This document shows positions 38,105 to 47,117 of a stretch of 64,000 nucleotides of DNA, piece by piece; the stretch's first letter is position 1, and the number at the start of each line of letters is the position of its first letter. Below the pieces are notes generated by a model. That model saw only the letters and a program-made list of their open reading frames with translations. It was not told where the DNA came from and searched no databases. A program made the position numbers and the translations under genes. Origin of the DNA: an uncultured Prochlorococcus sp. (GTDB lineage Bacteria; Cyanobacteriota; Cyanobacteriia; PCC-6307; Cyanobiaceae); the NCBI GenBank assembly GCA_902521995.1, contig CABYTO010000002.1:62001-126000 (forward strand), written 5' to 3'.

Positions 38105-39061
38105 ATGAAGGAAGTTTCCAAAACTGGTCACTTCATTATAGACTTGCCAAGCTCTGATGCCGCTACAGCATTATCTGGCCCTGGTAATTCTTTCTTAAAA
38201 AAATTTGAGTCTCTTACAGGAGTTTCTTTAACGATAAGAGGCTTACAACTTGAGATGAACGGTGTCATATCTAAAATTGAAAGAGCCTCAGCATTAGTAG
38301 AATTAACAAGACCAATTTGGGAACAAGGTTTAGAAGTTCCAGAGGTAGATCTTAAGGCGGCTTTAAGTTCTCTAAATATGGGGGAGTCATCTTCACATGC
38401 TGAACTTGGAAAAAAAGTTCTTGCGCGTTCCAAAGAAGGAAGATATTTAAGACCAAGAACTATAAGGCAAAAAGAATATGTTGAATCAATTGAAAACTTT
38501 GATCTTACATTTGCGATTGGGCCAGCTGGAACTGGTAAGACATTTTTAGCAACTGTTTGCGCGGCACGACTACTAAACGAGAAAAAAATTGAAAAAATTG
38601 TTTTAACCAGACCAGCTGTAGAAGCTGGTGAAAGTTTGGGATTTCTACCTGGTGATTTGCAACAAAAAGTAGATCCATATTTAAGACCACTATTTGATTC
38701 TTTACATAGTATTTTGGGGTTTGATAGAACAAATTCGTTAATAGATAAGGGAATTATTGAAGTTGCTCCTTTAGCATTTATGAGAGGCAGAACCTTAGAT
38801 AACTCAATGGTTATCTTAGATGAAGCACAAAATACTACTTGCTCTCAAATGAGAATGTTTTTAACCAGATTGGGTGATAGATCTAAAATGGTTGTAAACG
38901 GAGATATTACACAAATAGATTTAAAAAAAGATCAGGAAAGCGGACTCATCGAAGCATCGAGAATTTTCTCTGAAACTCAAGGTATAAAATTTTGTTATTT
39001 AACTGTTGAAGATGTAGTTCGTCATCCTTTAGTTCAGAAAATAATTGAGGCTTATCAATAA
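38105..39061 (+). CDS. PhoH-like ATPase
   Basis: 318 residues. Walker A is FAIGPAGTGKTFLATVCAA, and VEAGESLGFLPGDLQQKVDPY and MVILDEAQNTTCSQMRMFL (Walker B) follow, all typical of the PhoH family. PhoH proteins are cytosolic ATPases, probably tied to RNA metabolism; their function is not well defined. About 90 residues at the N-terminus look like a KH-type or uncharacterised domain. It follows rpsP by 36 bases. Confidence 0.93.
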   Translation: MKEVSKTGHFIIDLPSSDAATALSGPGNSFLKKFESLTGVSLTIRGLQLEMNGVISKIERASALVELTRPIWEQGLEVPEVDLKAALSSLNMGESSSHAELGKKVLARSKEGRYLRPRTIRQKEYVESIENFDLTFAIGPAGTGKTFLATVCAARLLNEKKIEKIVLTRPAVEAGESLGFLPGDLQQKVDPYLRPLFDSLHSILGFDRTNSLIDKGIIEVAPLAFMRGRTLDNSMVILDEAQNTTCSQMRMFLTRLGDRSKMVVNGDITQIDLKKDQESGLIEASRIFSETQGIKFCYLTVEDVVRHPLVQKIIEAYQ

Positions 39062-39134
39062 CTTCATAACTCTGGAGATCCGTACCCTGAAATTTTAAAA
39101 ATCGAGTAGAATAAAACCATATCTAAAAAAGAAA

Positions 39135-39872
39135 ATGCCAGCAAGTAGTAATTTCAATCAAGCTATTCGGGAAGCACAAACTAGTTCAATTGTTGGACCT
39201 AATGTTGTTCAAAAAGCTTTACCTTACGTTGGTGGAGGTATGGTTCTAACTTCTTTAGGCGTTTTAGCAGGTGTTTCACTCATAGCAACAAATCCTGGGC
39301 TTTTCCAGCCTCTTTCAATAGTTGCATTAATTGCAGAATTAATTTTGTTTTTTATAGCCACAAGTGCTGCAAATAATGCAAATAATGCGAAGGCCCTACC
39401 CTTGTTGACAGCATTTAGTTTGTTAACTGGATTCACCTTAAGTGGAATAGTTGCTTTAGCAATAGGAACAATTGGTATTGGTTCTGTAGGAACAGCTGCC
39501 TTAGCCACTGGTATAACTTTCGTCATTGCCTCCTACACTGGCCAAAGAATGAGTGACAGTGTTGGACAAGCACTGAGCGGAGTAGTTGGTCTTGGTTTGA
39601 TAGGTCTGCTTATAGCAATGTTTGTCCAATTAATTGGAGGATTCTTTGCTCCAGGAGTTTTTGGAGGCTCAGGCCTCGAATTGATCATTGCAGGATTTGG
39701 AACTGTCTTATTTGTTGCAATGTCTTTTGTTGATTTTTATACAATGCCAAGAAGATATAGTGACGATCAATACCTTGCAGGAGCTTTAGGTATGTATCTT
39801 ACTTATATAAATCTTTTTGTTTTTATATTGAGATTAATGATTGCATTACAAGGCGGTGGAAGAAGAGACTAA
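39135..39872 (+). CDS. Bax inhibitor-1 / YccA family membrane protein
   Basis: 245 residues with seven hydrophobic helices. The C-terminal part contains FVDFYTMPRRYSDDQYLAGALGMYLTYINLFVFILRL-like sequence, recalling the BI-1 signature with paired aspartates that gate calcium or proton flow. The N-terminal 25 residues are polar. The family function in bacteria is poorly defined (YccA modulates FtsH in E. coli). It is followed by a strong hairpin terminator. Confidence 0.85.
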   Translation: MPASSNFNQAIREAQTSSIVGPNVVQKALPYVGGGMVLTSLGVLAGVSLIATNPGLFQPLSIVALIAELILFFIATSAANNANNAKALPLLTAFSLLTGFTLSGIVALAIGTIGIGSVGTAALATGITFVIASYTGQRMSDSVGQALSGVVGLGLIGLLIAMFVQLIGGFFAPGVFGGSGLELIIAGFGTVLFVAMSFVDFYTMPRRYSDDQYLAGALGMYLTYINLFVFILRLMIALQGGGRRD

Positions 39873-39896
39873 ACACATTACGTAAATAACTAATTT

Positions 39897-39925
39897 AAAG
39901 CGTAGATTTGTTTCTACGCTTTTTT
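39897..39925 (+). terminator. Rho-independent terminator after the Bax-inhibitor-like gene
   Basis: A perfect 10-bp stem (AAAGCGTAGA pairs with TCTACGCTTT) with a 6-base loop is followed by T residues. It lies 24 bases after the stop at 39872. The T-run overlaps the last bases of the convergent gene ending at 39924, so the element may stop both transcripts, although the minus side has a weaker T-tail. Confidence 0.85.
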
Positions 39926-40451
39926 AATGGGCGATATCAAGAATTTGTTTTTTTATAAATTCTTTTTGCTCTTGGTCATACTTTACTAAATTATCAAAAC
40001 TATTGCCCATATCATCTAAGTCTCTTAGGACTTGATTGACAGACTTTGTAACTGACTTAGTTTCTAGCAGTTTTAAAATAGCTTTACATCTATCTGAAAT
40101 GTTTTCTGATGTTATCTCATATTCATGATTATTATCTCTTCGATGAATAATAATTTGAGCGGAACTCATTATTAAATTTTTTACTACTATTTCTGTTACA
40201 GCATCACCACCTTCGATCAGTTTGTAAATTAGTGAAAAAGGAAGTTTATCTAACAAAAGACAATCTTTATCTGATAAAGCGTATGCAAAAAATCCTCTAA
40301 GTCCATTTCTTGTTTTAGTTAACTCAGCGATTCTATCTGCCAAAACCTCTTCGCTGAGTAAATCTTCACCCCACTCTTTGCACCATTCTGCAGATATGTT
40401 TATTGCTTGCGTGAAAGAAGCTTCTTTTAAATTTATGGTTTTTTTTTCCAT
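39924..40451 (-). CDS. Conserved-looking soluble protein, unknown function
   Basis: 175 residues with no membrane segment or signal peptide. It is rich in helices: INLKEASFTQAINISAEWCKEWGEDLL at the N-terminus, TEIVVKNLIMSSAQIII in the middle, and the charged end KEFIKKQILDIAH. I do not recognise the family. The gene is divergent from era (38 bases between starts) and convergent with the Bax-inhibitor-like gene, so it is probably its own transcript. The long unbroken frame with normal composition supports it as real. Confidence 0.7.
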   Translation of the reverse strand: MEKKTINLKEASFTQAINISAEWCKEWGEDLLSEEVLADRIAELTKTRNGLRGFFAYALSDKDCLLLDKLPFSLIYKLIEGGDAVTEIVVKNLIMSSAQIIIHRRDNNHEYEITSENISDRCKAILKLLETKSVTKSVNQVLRDLDDMGNSFDNLVKYDQEQKEFIKKQILDIAH

Positions 40452-40489
40452 TTTTGATCAGAATTTTATTATTGATGCATTAAGAATCT

Positions 40490-41401
40490 TTGTCCAATTA
40501 TAGATCTGGGTTTGTAACTTTACTAGGAAGGCCAAATGTGGGTAAATCTACTTTAATAAATAAATTGATTGGAGAAAAAATAACAATTACTTCTCCAATA
40601 GCGCAAACTACTAGAAATAAATTAAAAGGAATACTTACTACAGACAATGGGCAAATAATTTTTGTTGATACGCCTGGTGTTCATAAACCTCATCATCGAC
40701 TTGGAGAGATATTAGTAAAAAACGCAAAATCTGCAATTAATGGAGTTGATATGGTAATTTTTGTAATTGATTCAAGTGAAGAACCTGGTAGAGGTGATGA
40801 ATATATTTTGAACTTTCTACTCGCAAATAAAACTGAGTTTATTGTTGCATTAAATAAGTGGGATTTGGTTAATAAAGAATTTAGGAATTTACGATTAAAT
40901 CAATATAGAAGATTTTTTGGAATTAATAGAAACTTTCAAGTTGTAAGCGCTTCTCAAGGAGAAGGATGTTCTGAACTAGTCGATATGGCTCTTAATTTTC
41001 TTCCTGAGGGACCAAAACTTTATGGCGAAGAGACGATTTGCGACCAACCATTAGATAACTTATTATCTGATTTAGTAAGAGAACAGGTATTAAAAAATAC
41101 AAGAGAAGAAGTACCTCATAGTGTCGCTGTAAAGATAGAAAAGAGAGAGGAAATGAAAAGGAAAAATGGAAAAGTTTTTACAGCTATTTTGGCTACTATT
41201 ATTGTTGAAAGGTCCACTCAAAAAGGCATTCTTATTGGAAAGAAAGGTTCAATGTTAAAAATGATTGGTCAGTCAGCAAGATCAAATATGTCAAAATTAA
41301 TTGATGGTCCAGTTCACCTAGAGTTGTTTGTGAAAGTTGTTCCAAATTGGAGAAAAAAAGAATCAAGGTTAATTGAGTTTGGTTTTGAGGAAGAATTCTA
41401 G
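40490..41401 (+). CDS. era: GTPase Era
   Basis: 303 residues. The G motifs are in place: GRPNVGKSTLINKLIG (G1), VDTPGVHKPHH (G3) and ALNKWDLV (G4). The C-terminal KH domain follows with ERSTQKGILIGKKGSMLKMIG (about 240-260). Era assists maturation of 16S rRNA. The start is TTG 40490. The stop is adjacent to the trmD start with no gap, so the two are coupled. Confidence 0.97.
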   Translation: MSNYRSGFVTLLGRPNVGKSTLINKLIGEKITITSPIAQTTRNKLKGILTTDNGQIIFVDTPGVHKPHHRLGEILVKNAKSAINGVDMVIFVIDSSEEPGRGDEYILNFLLANKTEFIVALNKWDLVNKEFRNLRLNQYRRFFGINRNFQVVSASQGEGCSELVDMALNFLPEGPKLYGEETICDQPLDNLLSDLVREQVLKNTREEVPHSVAVKIEKREEMKRKNGKVFTAILATIIVERSTQKGILIGKKGSMLKMIGQSARSNMSKLIDGPVHLELFVKVVPNWRKKESRLIEFGFEEEF

Positions 41402-42184
41402 ATGAGTGGTTTTAATTTTGATGTAATTACATTGTTCCCTAAAGCTTTTGAATTAATAAATAATTTAGGGGTCATAACAAGAGCTCTAGATAAGAATTTG
41501 ATCGATGTAAATTTACATGATTTAAGAGAATATGGAGAAGGTTCTTACAGGCAAGTAGACGATAAGCCTTATGGAGGAGGAGCAGGTATGGTATTAAAGC
41601 CTGAACCTATTTATAAGGTATATGAATCAATTATAAAATCACCCAAAAGTAAAACTTTGCTGATGACTCCTCAGGGTAAAGTTTTAAAGCAAAAGGATCT
41701 TGCGAGATGGTCTACTTTGGATCAAATAATAATTATTTGTGGTCAATATGAAGGTTTTGATGAAAGGATTAGATGTTTAGCTGATGAAGAGATATCGATA
41801 GGCGATTATGTCCTTTCTGGAGGTGAAATACCTGCTATAACAATAATTAATGGTTTGACTAGGTTATTACCAGGGACTCTTGGTGATCCAGACTCCTTAG
41901 CCGATGAGAGTCATAATTCCTCTTTATTAGAATATCCTCAATATACGAGGCCTTTAACTTTTAAAGATATGAAAGTGCCGGATATTTTAGTGAGCGGTAA
42001 TCATGAAGAGATTAAATCGTGGAGAAGAAAAAAAAGTTTTGAAAGGACATTAGAGAGAAGAAGTGACTTGATTTCAAATGAAAACTATAAAAAATCACCA
42101 CAAAGTAAGAGAATAATAAAAGAATCTAATCAATTTATGAAATTCAGAATAGGTAATGAGTTCGATGTTTACCCTGACTGGTAG
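41402..42184 (+). CDS. trmD: tRNA (guanine-N1)-methyltransferase
   Basis: 260 residues. The SPOUT knot reads [14 protein letters not shown] and [16 protein letters not shown], with the N-terminal [14 protein letters not shown] and [15 protein letters not shown]. The enzyme methylates G37 of tRNAs to prevent frameshifting. It starts on the base after the era stop. After trmD the gene order breaks: an accessory segment follows up to ispF. Confidence 0.97.
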   Translation: MSGFNFDVITLFPKAFELINNLGVITRALDKNLIDVNLHDLREYGEGSYRQVDDKPYGGGAGMVLKPEPIYKVYESIIKSPKSKTLLMTPQGKVLKQKDLARWSTLDQIIIICGQYEGFDERIRCLADEEISIGDYVLSGGEIPAITIINGLTRLLPGTLGDPDSLADESHNSSLLEYPQYTRPLTFKDMKVPDILVSGNHEEIKSWRRKKSFERTLERRSDLISNENYKKSPQSKRIIKESNQFMKFRIGNEFDVYPDW

Positions 42185-42631
42185 TTATAAATGGATTCTT
42201 TTATTAATGTAATTGATGCTGATATGTCACTATTTAAGTGTCATCAAACAATCTGGTAATTGCAAATCATAAATCAACTACAAATAAATTTATAGTCTTA
42301 AATGCTTTATTAGATGTTATTAAAAATACAAAATGAACTTAGTTAATAATGAATAAAACAAAATTATTTATTAGAAAATAATTTATAAACGAAAATATTT
42401 ATGATGCATTTACATTCAAAATTGATAACTTTTTTCATTAAAAGATGATATTTATGGATATAACATGGAGAACAAAAAAACACTATTTTATCTTTAAAAA
42501 AATAAATGAAAACGATGTAACTATATCTGGTGAAAAAGTGTTATTGGATATTAAGGGAAAAATGAATTAAAATGATTTTAGTTCTCTGATTCCTTTAAAT
42601 TTTGAATGACCTTAAATGAGTCTAGATAAAC
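42185..42631. other. Gene-poor AT-rich stretch with a short frame (42454-42570)
   Basis: About 450 bases without a clear gene. A plus-strand frame of 38 codons starts ATG 42454 and ends TAA 42568-42570; its end reads NDVTISGEKVLLDIKGKMN. The last part faintly recalls the tail of a nucleotide-sugar dehydrogenase (compare the IFDLKG ending of the 61.8-kb gene), so it could be a scrap of a former gene. The similarity is too weak to assign. Several stop-rich remnants in the rest suggest decayed DNA. Confidence 0.35.
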
Positions 42632-43492
42632 ATGAATATATTAATCATTGGTGGTACAAGATATATGGGTATTTCATTGATTAAATATTTAGATAAATCT
42701 AATTCTTTTGATAATGTATACACCCTTAGTAAGCATCCCAATCCAGAATATAGTGATAAACATTTTATAGTAAATCGAAAAAATGTTGGTAGTCTAAAAA
42801 AAATTTTGTTACTTACAAAACCCGACATCATTATTGATATGATAAATTTTGATGAAGAAGATTCTAAGAATATAGTAGCTTTTTATGAAGAAGGTTTATT
42901 AAAAAATCTAAAAAATTATATAGTCCTTTCAACTTTTTTTGTTTATCAATTTTTTGATATTAATGTATTTAAAGAAAAAAATCTTTTATCTTTAGCTCAA
43001 GGCAAAGAAATTACTGATGAGTACACTAAAAGAAAAATTTACATGGAAAATGCTTTATATGAATCTGAACTTTTTCCTAAAACAACAATTATAAGATTCC
43101 CATTCGTTTTTTCATTTGACGACTACACAAATAGATTTCAAAAACTATGTAAAATATCTATTAATTCTAAAATAAATACTTTTAAAAATAAAAATAAATT
43201 TTCAATGATTAGTAAAAAATGTGCAGTTCAAAGCTTAACTTTGTTATCAAAAATTGATCCACTGGGATTTATAGATATTGCGAATAAAAACTGTTACGAA
43301 ATTAATCAAATTGTTGAACATATAAGTAAATTCAAAAATAATAATGTTACTTCAAAATTAATTAGCCTTAAAAGTAACCCATATCCTGTTAATTGTAATT
43401 TATGTTTATCTAACAACAAAATAAATTTAAATAAACCGCTGCTTCAAGCTATTGAAGAAGAGGCAAAGCAGTATTTTAAAAATAAAAATTAA
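42632..43492 (+). CDS. NAD-dependent epimerase/dehydratase-like protein (extended SDR)
   Basis: 286 residues. The N-terminus MNILIIGGTRYMGISLIKYL is a Rossmann nucleotide-binding loop, and YTKRKIYMENAL fits the catalytic Tyr-x3-Lys with a preceding serine-threonine region (VLSTFFVYQF). The substrate is unknown; such proteins usually act on nucleotide sugars, but the later half is divergent and the classical SDR active-site pocket is not obvious. It is the first gene of the trmD-ispF insertion and very AT-rich. Confidence 0.75.
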   Translation: MNILIIGGTRYMGISLIKYLDKSNSFDNVYTLSKHPNPEYSDKHFIVNRKNVGSLKKILLLTKPDIIIDMINFDEEDSKNIVAFYEEGLLKNLKNYIVLSTFFVYQFFDINVFKEKNLLSLAQGKEITDEYTKRKIYMENALYESELFPKTTIIRFPFVFSFDDYTNRFQKLCKISINSKINTFKNKNKFSMISKKCAVQSLTLLSKIDPLGFIDIANKNCYEINQIVEHISKFKNNNVTSKLISLKSNPYPVNCNLCLSNNKINLNKPLLQAIEEEAKQYFKNKN

Positions 43493-43588
43493 TTTTGATT
43501 GATTAAATTTTATTTATTATTAAATTTTTAAAATGATATTATTTATATTGGCTAGCTTTAAAAAAATTTACTATTTCTTTAAATTATT

Positions 43589-44287
43589 ATGGAGATAGCG
43601 TTTTTTTCAGATATCCATGGAAATATAGATGCTTTACGCGCAGCTGTAAATGAGGCTAAAGAAAAAGGTATAAATAAATTTATTGCCTTAGGTGATTATG
43701 TTGGTTACTATTACAAACCAAATCAAGTTATTGAATGCCTTTTAGATATTAATGCAGTTATGATTAAGGGCAATCATGAGGAATTAATTTTTAAGGCCTT
43801 AAAGGACAAAAAATATCTAGCATATTTAAATGATAAATATGGCCATGGTCATGAAATAGCGCTTTCTCAACTATCAAATGAATTTATTAATATTTTAAAA
43901 AAATTGCCTAAAACTAGAACTTTAAAATTAGCTGATAATATTGAGATTCTTATATGCCATGGTTCTCCAAAATCTATAAATGAATATTTATATCCAGATG
44001 TTACTTCAAAAAAAGTAAATGAAGTTCTTGGTAAGTATGATTATCTTGCGTGTGGACATACTCATTACCAAGCAATTATTAAAAATAAAAATAGATTGCT
44101 TTTTAATCCCGGCTCTGTAGGGCAACCTAGAGAGAGAGGAAAAAAAGGTGCTTGTTGGTGTAGTTTTGATACTAAAACTAAGAAAGTAAAATTTTACGAT
44201 ACGAAATACGACAGAACAAATGTTATTAAATCTGCAAAGAAATTTGATGAAAAAATAGATTATCTTTATAAGGTTTTGGAAAGATGA
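43589..44287 (+). CDS. Calcineurin-like metallophosphoesterase (YfcE type)
   Basis: 232 residues with the full set of two-metal ligands: FFSDIHGNIDAL, ALGDYVGYYYKPN, IKGNHEEL, ILICHGSPKS and ACGHTHYQAII, then FNPGSVGQPRERGKKG. These define the bacterial phosphodiesterase branch; substrates are often unknown nucleotides or phospho-compounds. Its stop overlaps the next gene's start by four bases (ATGA). Part of the accessory segment. Confidence 0.9.
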   Translation: MEIAFFSDIHGNIDALRAAVNEAKEKGINKFIALGDYVGYYYKPNQVIECLLDINAVMIKGNHEELIFKALKDKKYLAYLNDKYGHGHEIALSQLSNEFINILKKLPKTRTLKLADNIEILICHGSPKSINEYLYPDVTSKKVNEVLGKYDYLACGHTHYQAIIKNKNRLLFNPGSVGQPRERGKKGACWCSFDTKTKKVKFYDTKYDRTNVIKSAKKFDEKIDYLYKVLER

Positions 44288-45243
44288 AAAATATTTTAAT
44301 TACAGGAATAGGAGGAGATTTAGGTCAATCTATATCAAGAGTAATTTCTGATGAATTTCAGGAAATTAATATTTATGGATCAGATTTAAATAACCTCAAT
44401 TCAGGAAATTTATTTTGCGATGAAATATATTTTCTTCCATTTGCTTCTGATAGTAATTATATTTCTAACCTTGTGGATTTAATGAATAAATTAAAAATAG
44501 ATTTATTAATTCCATCTACTGAACAAGAGCAATCTAAAATTTTGACAAATTTAAAAAATAATAAGCTTCAAAATTTTGATGTCTTAGGTTGTTTCCCTGA
44601 GATTTATTCAATTGGAAGAGATAAATTAGTTACAATTGAATGGTTATCTGATAAAGGTATTCAAGTACCTTATACAAAACTTATTTCAAATATAGATAAA
44701 GAAAATATCGTTAGAATTTTAAATAAATATAAAAAATTAATTTTAAAAAAAAGAGAGGGCTCAGGATCAAGAGAAATATTTATCATTGAAAAATTATCAG
44801 AAATACCAAAACAGGTTTATGAAGAACCTTCTAAATGGATTATTCAGGAATTCATACCAAACGATAGTGGAGAATATACAATAGCAGTTTCAGTTTTAAA
44901 TAATAACTCTAATTACATACAGTTTAAAAGGATTTTGAATTATGGATCTACAAGTCATGCTGAAGTAATCAACAATAAAGAAATTAATAATCTTGTAAAA
45001 AAAATTATTAATAATTTAAATTATGATGCCGCTTTTAACATACAACTTAGATTGAAAAATGGCGTCCCAATGATATTTGAAATTAATCCTCGATTCTCTT
45101 CAACTGTATACGCTAGACATTTAATGGGATTTCCTGATTTAGCTGAGTGGATTTCTTATCGATTAGAAAAGAAAAAAAATTTTAAATATAATTTTAAAAT
45201 TGGATCGAAATTTTACAGATATTTTGCTTATGAAATTAGATAA
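44284..45243 (+). CDS. ATP-grasp ligase, CarB-like
   Basis: 319 residues. A pre-ATP-grasp Rossmann part (MKNILITGIGGDLGQSISRV) is followed by the ATP-grasp core: LILKKREGSGSREIFIIEK, WIIQEFIPNDSGEYTIAVSV, and the magnesium site FEINPRFSSTVYARHLMG. Free-standing members of this group are common in surface-polysaccharide loci, where they are thought to make amide or peptide bonds to sugars or amino acids. It starts inside the phosphoesterase stop (ATGA), so the two are translated together. Confidence 0.85.
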   Translation: MKNILITGIGGDLGQSISRVISDEFQEINIYGSDLNNLNSGNLFCDEIYFLPFASDSNYISNLVDLMNKLKIDLLIPSTEQEQSKILTNLKNNKLQNFDVLGCFPEIYSIGRDKLVTIEWLSDKGIQVPYTKLISNIDKENIVRILNKYKKLILKKREGSGSREIFIIEKLSEIPKQVYEEPSKWIIQEFIPNDSGEYTIAVSVLNNNSNYIQFKRILNYGSTSHAEVINNKEINNLVKKIINNLNYDAAFNIQLRLKNGVPMIFEINPRFSSTVYARHLMGFPDLAEWISYRLEKKKNFKYNFKIGSKFYRYFAYEIR

Positions 45244-45244
45244 A

Positions 45245-45724
45245 TTAAATTAACTTTAATAAGTAAGTTTTTTGAACAAATGAAGAATCTAATTCAATCA
45301 ATGCTTTTTCTAGAAGAGTATTTGATGGATTAATATTTACGTGAAAAGAGCTACTATAAACTGATTTTTTTTGATTTGTTGGTTTGTATTTGCTTAATAT
45401 GAAAATAATTGCTTCTTTGTAATCATTTATATTATCTGAAATAAGATTTAAACCTATTGAATTCTCAAAAGTTAAATATAAAGTACCTATTTTTTCGGAA
45501 TTTTTCTTAACTATAAACCATTCTCTGTAAGGGTTTTTTTTTACGAATTCTAAATGCTCTGCTAATGAGGGCTTCTTAATATTGCTAATGGGAAATTTCA
45601 TTAAACAAATAAACTTGTATAAATCATTTATGTGATCTTGATTTTGTATATTAACTTTTTCCAAGTATAAATCTCTACGTTTAACTTGGTTTGAGTTTTG
45701 ATATTTCATAGCTAAAAAAGTCAT
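45245..45724 (-). CDS. GNAT-like acetyltransferase
   Basis: 159 residues. It has the look of the PseH-type GNAT family: DLYLEKVNIQNQDHINDLYKF near the start, EHLEFVKKNPYREWFIVKK, IGTLYLTFENSIGLNLISD, and the acetyl-CoA-binding helix region at about 125-150 (NINPSNTLLEKALIELD), where other members have an Asn-x-x-Ser motif. It is convergent with the ATP-grasp gene (one base between them). The call is moderate because the core glycine loop is weak. Confidence 0.6.
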   Translation of the reverse strand: MTFLAMKYQNSNQVKRRDLYLEKVNIQNQDHINDLYKFICLMKFPISNIKKPSLAEHLEFVKKNPYREWFIVKKNSEKIGTLYLTFENSIGLNLISDNINDYKEAIIFILSKYKPTNQKKSVYSSSFHVNINPSNTLLEKALIELDSSFVQKTYLLKLI

Positions 45725-46173
45725 TTCTTAATAGTGCTTAAATTAATACCACAAAAGGAAAATATGCATTTGTAATTACAGATTAGTTTATGATATTTTT
45801 ATGATACATTAAAACTAATGCTACAATTAAATATTTTCAGCGGTTTTTTAGTTATTTAGAAATTCTTCCTCAGTAGGTTTATTTATCAAAAAGATATTAG
45901 TTAAAATTTATTATTAATGAACCATGCTAAGTAGCTCATTATTATAAAATTACTTTTTCATTTAGTAAAAACATCCGCAGTATTTTTGTATGATCTAAAA
46001 AGGGAATATGTAAATGATACTTCTACTAAACAATTGGTAATTAAGGGTTCTTTTTATTGGTAAAATATTAATTAAGGAGGAATAAAAGTATTATTTTTTG
46101 ATAAGTTAATTATTATCTATATGGAATTACAGATAAATTACAGGTTGTTTTTACATGCTTCTTACCCTTTGCT
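45725..46173. other. Gene-poor AT-rich stretch before ispF
   Basis: About 450 bases with no convincing gene. A strong ribosome-binding-like sequence (AAGGAGG, 46074-46080) stands in front of a frame (GTA 46088, with an internal ATG at 46121) that ends at 46177 in a TGA overlapping the ispF ATG (ATGA). The peptide would be only about 18-29 residues. I see no terminator or RNA gene. Remainder is stop-rich. Confidence 0.4.
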
Positions 46174-46674
46174 ATGAAAGGTTCTACACCTAAGTTTCGT
46201 ATAGGTAATGGATACGATATTCACAGACTAGTAAAGGATAGAGATTTAATTATTGGAGGTGTAAAATTGCATCATCCTGAAAATTTAGGATTGGATGGTC
46301 ATAGTGATGCTGATGTTTTAAGTCACTCAATAATGGATGCATTATTGGGAGCACTTTCGCTAGGTGATATAGGAAAGTATTTCCCCCCATCTGATGAAAA
46401 ATGGAAAAATGCTGATAGCTTGTTTTTGTTATCAAAAGTAATTGACTTGATAAGACGAGATGGTTGGGAAATAAATAATATTGATAGTGTTCTTGTCGCT
46501 GAAAGGCCAAAAATCATGCCACATATAAACCTAATGAGAAAAAATATTTCTGAGATCTTAAATATTGATAAAAATTTAATTGGGATTAAAGCAACTACGA
46601 ATGAAAAATTGGGTCCAGAAGGGAGAGAAGAGGGTATAAGTTGCCATTCAGTAGTGTTACTTGAGAATAAATGA
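46174..46674 (+). CDS. ispF: 2-C-methyl-D-erythritol 2,4-cyclodiphosphate synthase
   Basis: 166 residues. The zinc and substrate sites are [12 protein letters not shown] and [19 protein letters not shown], followed by [11 protein letters not shown] and [18 protein letters not shown] near the end. The enzyme belongs to the MEP route to isoprenoids (carotenoids, chlorophyll phytol). The stop overlaps the next gene's start by four bases (ATGA). Confidence 0.98.
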   Translation: MKGSTPKFRIGNGYDIHRLVKDRDLIIGGVKLHHPENLGLDGHSDADVLSHSIMDALLGALSLGDIGKYFPPSDEKWKNADSLFLLSKVIDLIRRDGWEINNIDSVLVAERPKIMPHINLMRKNISEILNIDKNLIGIKATTNEKLGPEGREEGISCHSVVLLENK

Positions 46675-47117
46675 AATTAAATTTAAATTTGAAAAGAAAA
46701 TTTCAAAGATTTTGTTTAGCATTAATTTGTCTATTAGTTTTAATTTCTCAATCTGATATTCCCAATTTAAAAGCTCTTCCTATGGATAATTATCAAGATG
46801 AAATGGTCATAGAGGAATTAAGACTTAAAGTCCCTGCTGATGCAAAGGCAGCATGGTTGAATGCTGAAAAAGAAATATGGGAGCCATGGTTATTTTCTCA
46901 AGATGGTTTTTTGGGGAGGCAATTATTTTGGGATAAAGAAAAAGAAGAGGCTTTAATATTGGTAAATTGGAAAAGTAAACAATTATGGAAAAGTATACCA
47001 ATCTCAGAGGTAAATGTAGTCCAACAAAAATTTGAAAATAAAGTTAAAACTACTTTAAATACAAGAGAAAATCCTTTTGAATTAATTTATGAGGGAGAGT
47101 TAGATAAGCAAGGATGA
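46671..47117 (+). CDS. Exported or anchored cyanobacterial protein (TIGR03792-like)
   Basis: 148 residues. A hydrophobic N-terminal segment ([15 protein letters not shown], about 15-30) suggests export. The rest reads [38 protein letters not shown] and [17 protein letters not shown], a ferredoxin-like (ABM) fold known from cyanobacterial proteins of unknown function. The start overlaps ispF and the stop overlaps larB, each by four bases. No activity can be stated. Confidence 0.8.
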   Translation: MKLNLNLKRKFQRFCLALICLLVLISQSDIPNLKALPMDNYQDEMVIEELRLKVPADAKAAWLNAEKEIWEPWLFSQDGFLGRQLFWDKEKEEALILVNWKSKQLWKSIPISEVNVVQQKFENKVKTTLNTRENPFELIYEGELDKQG

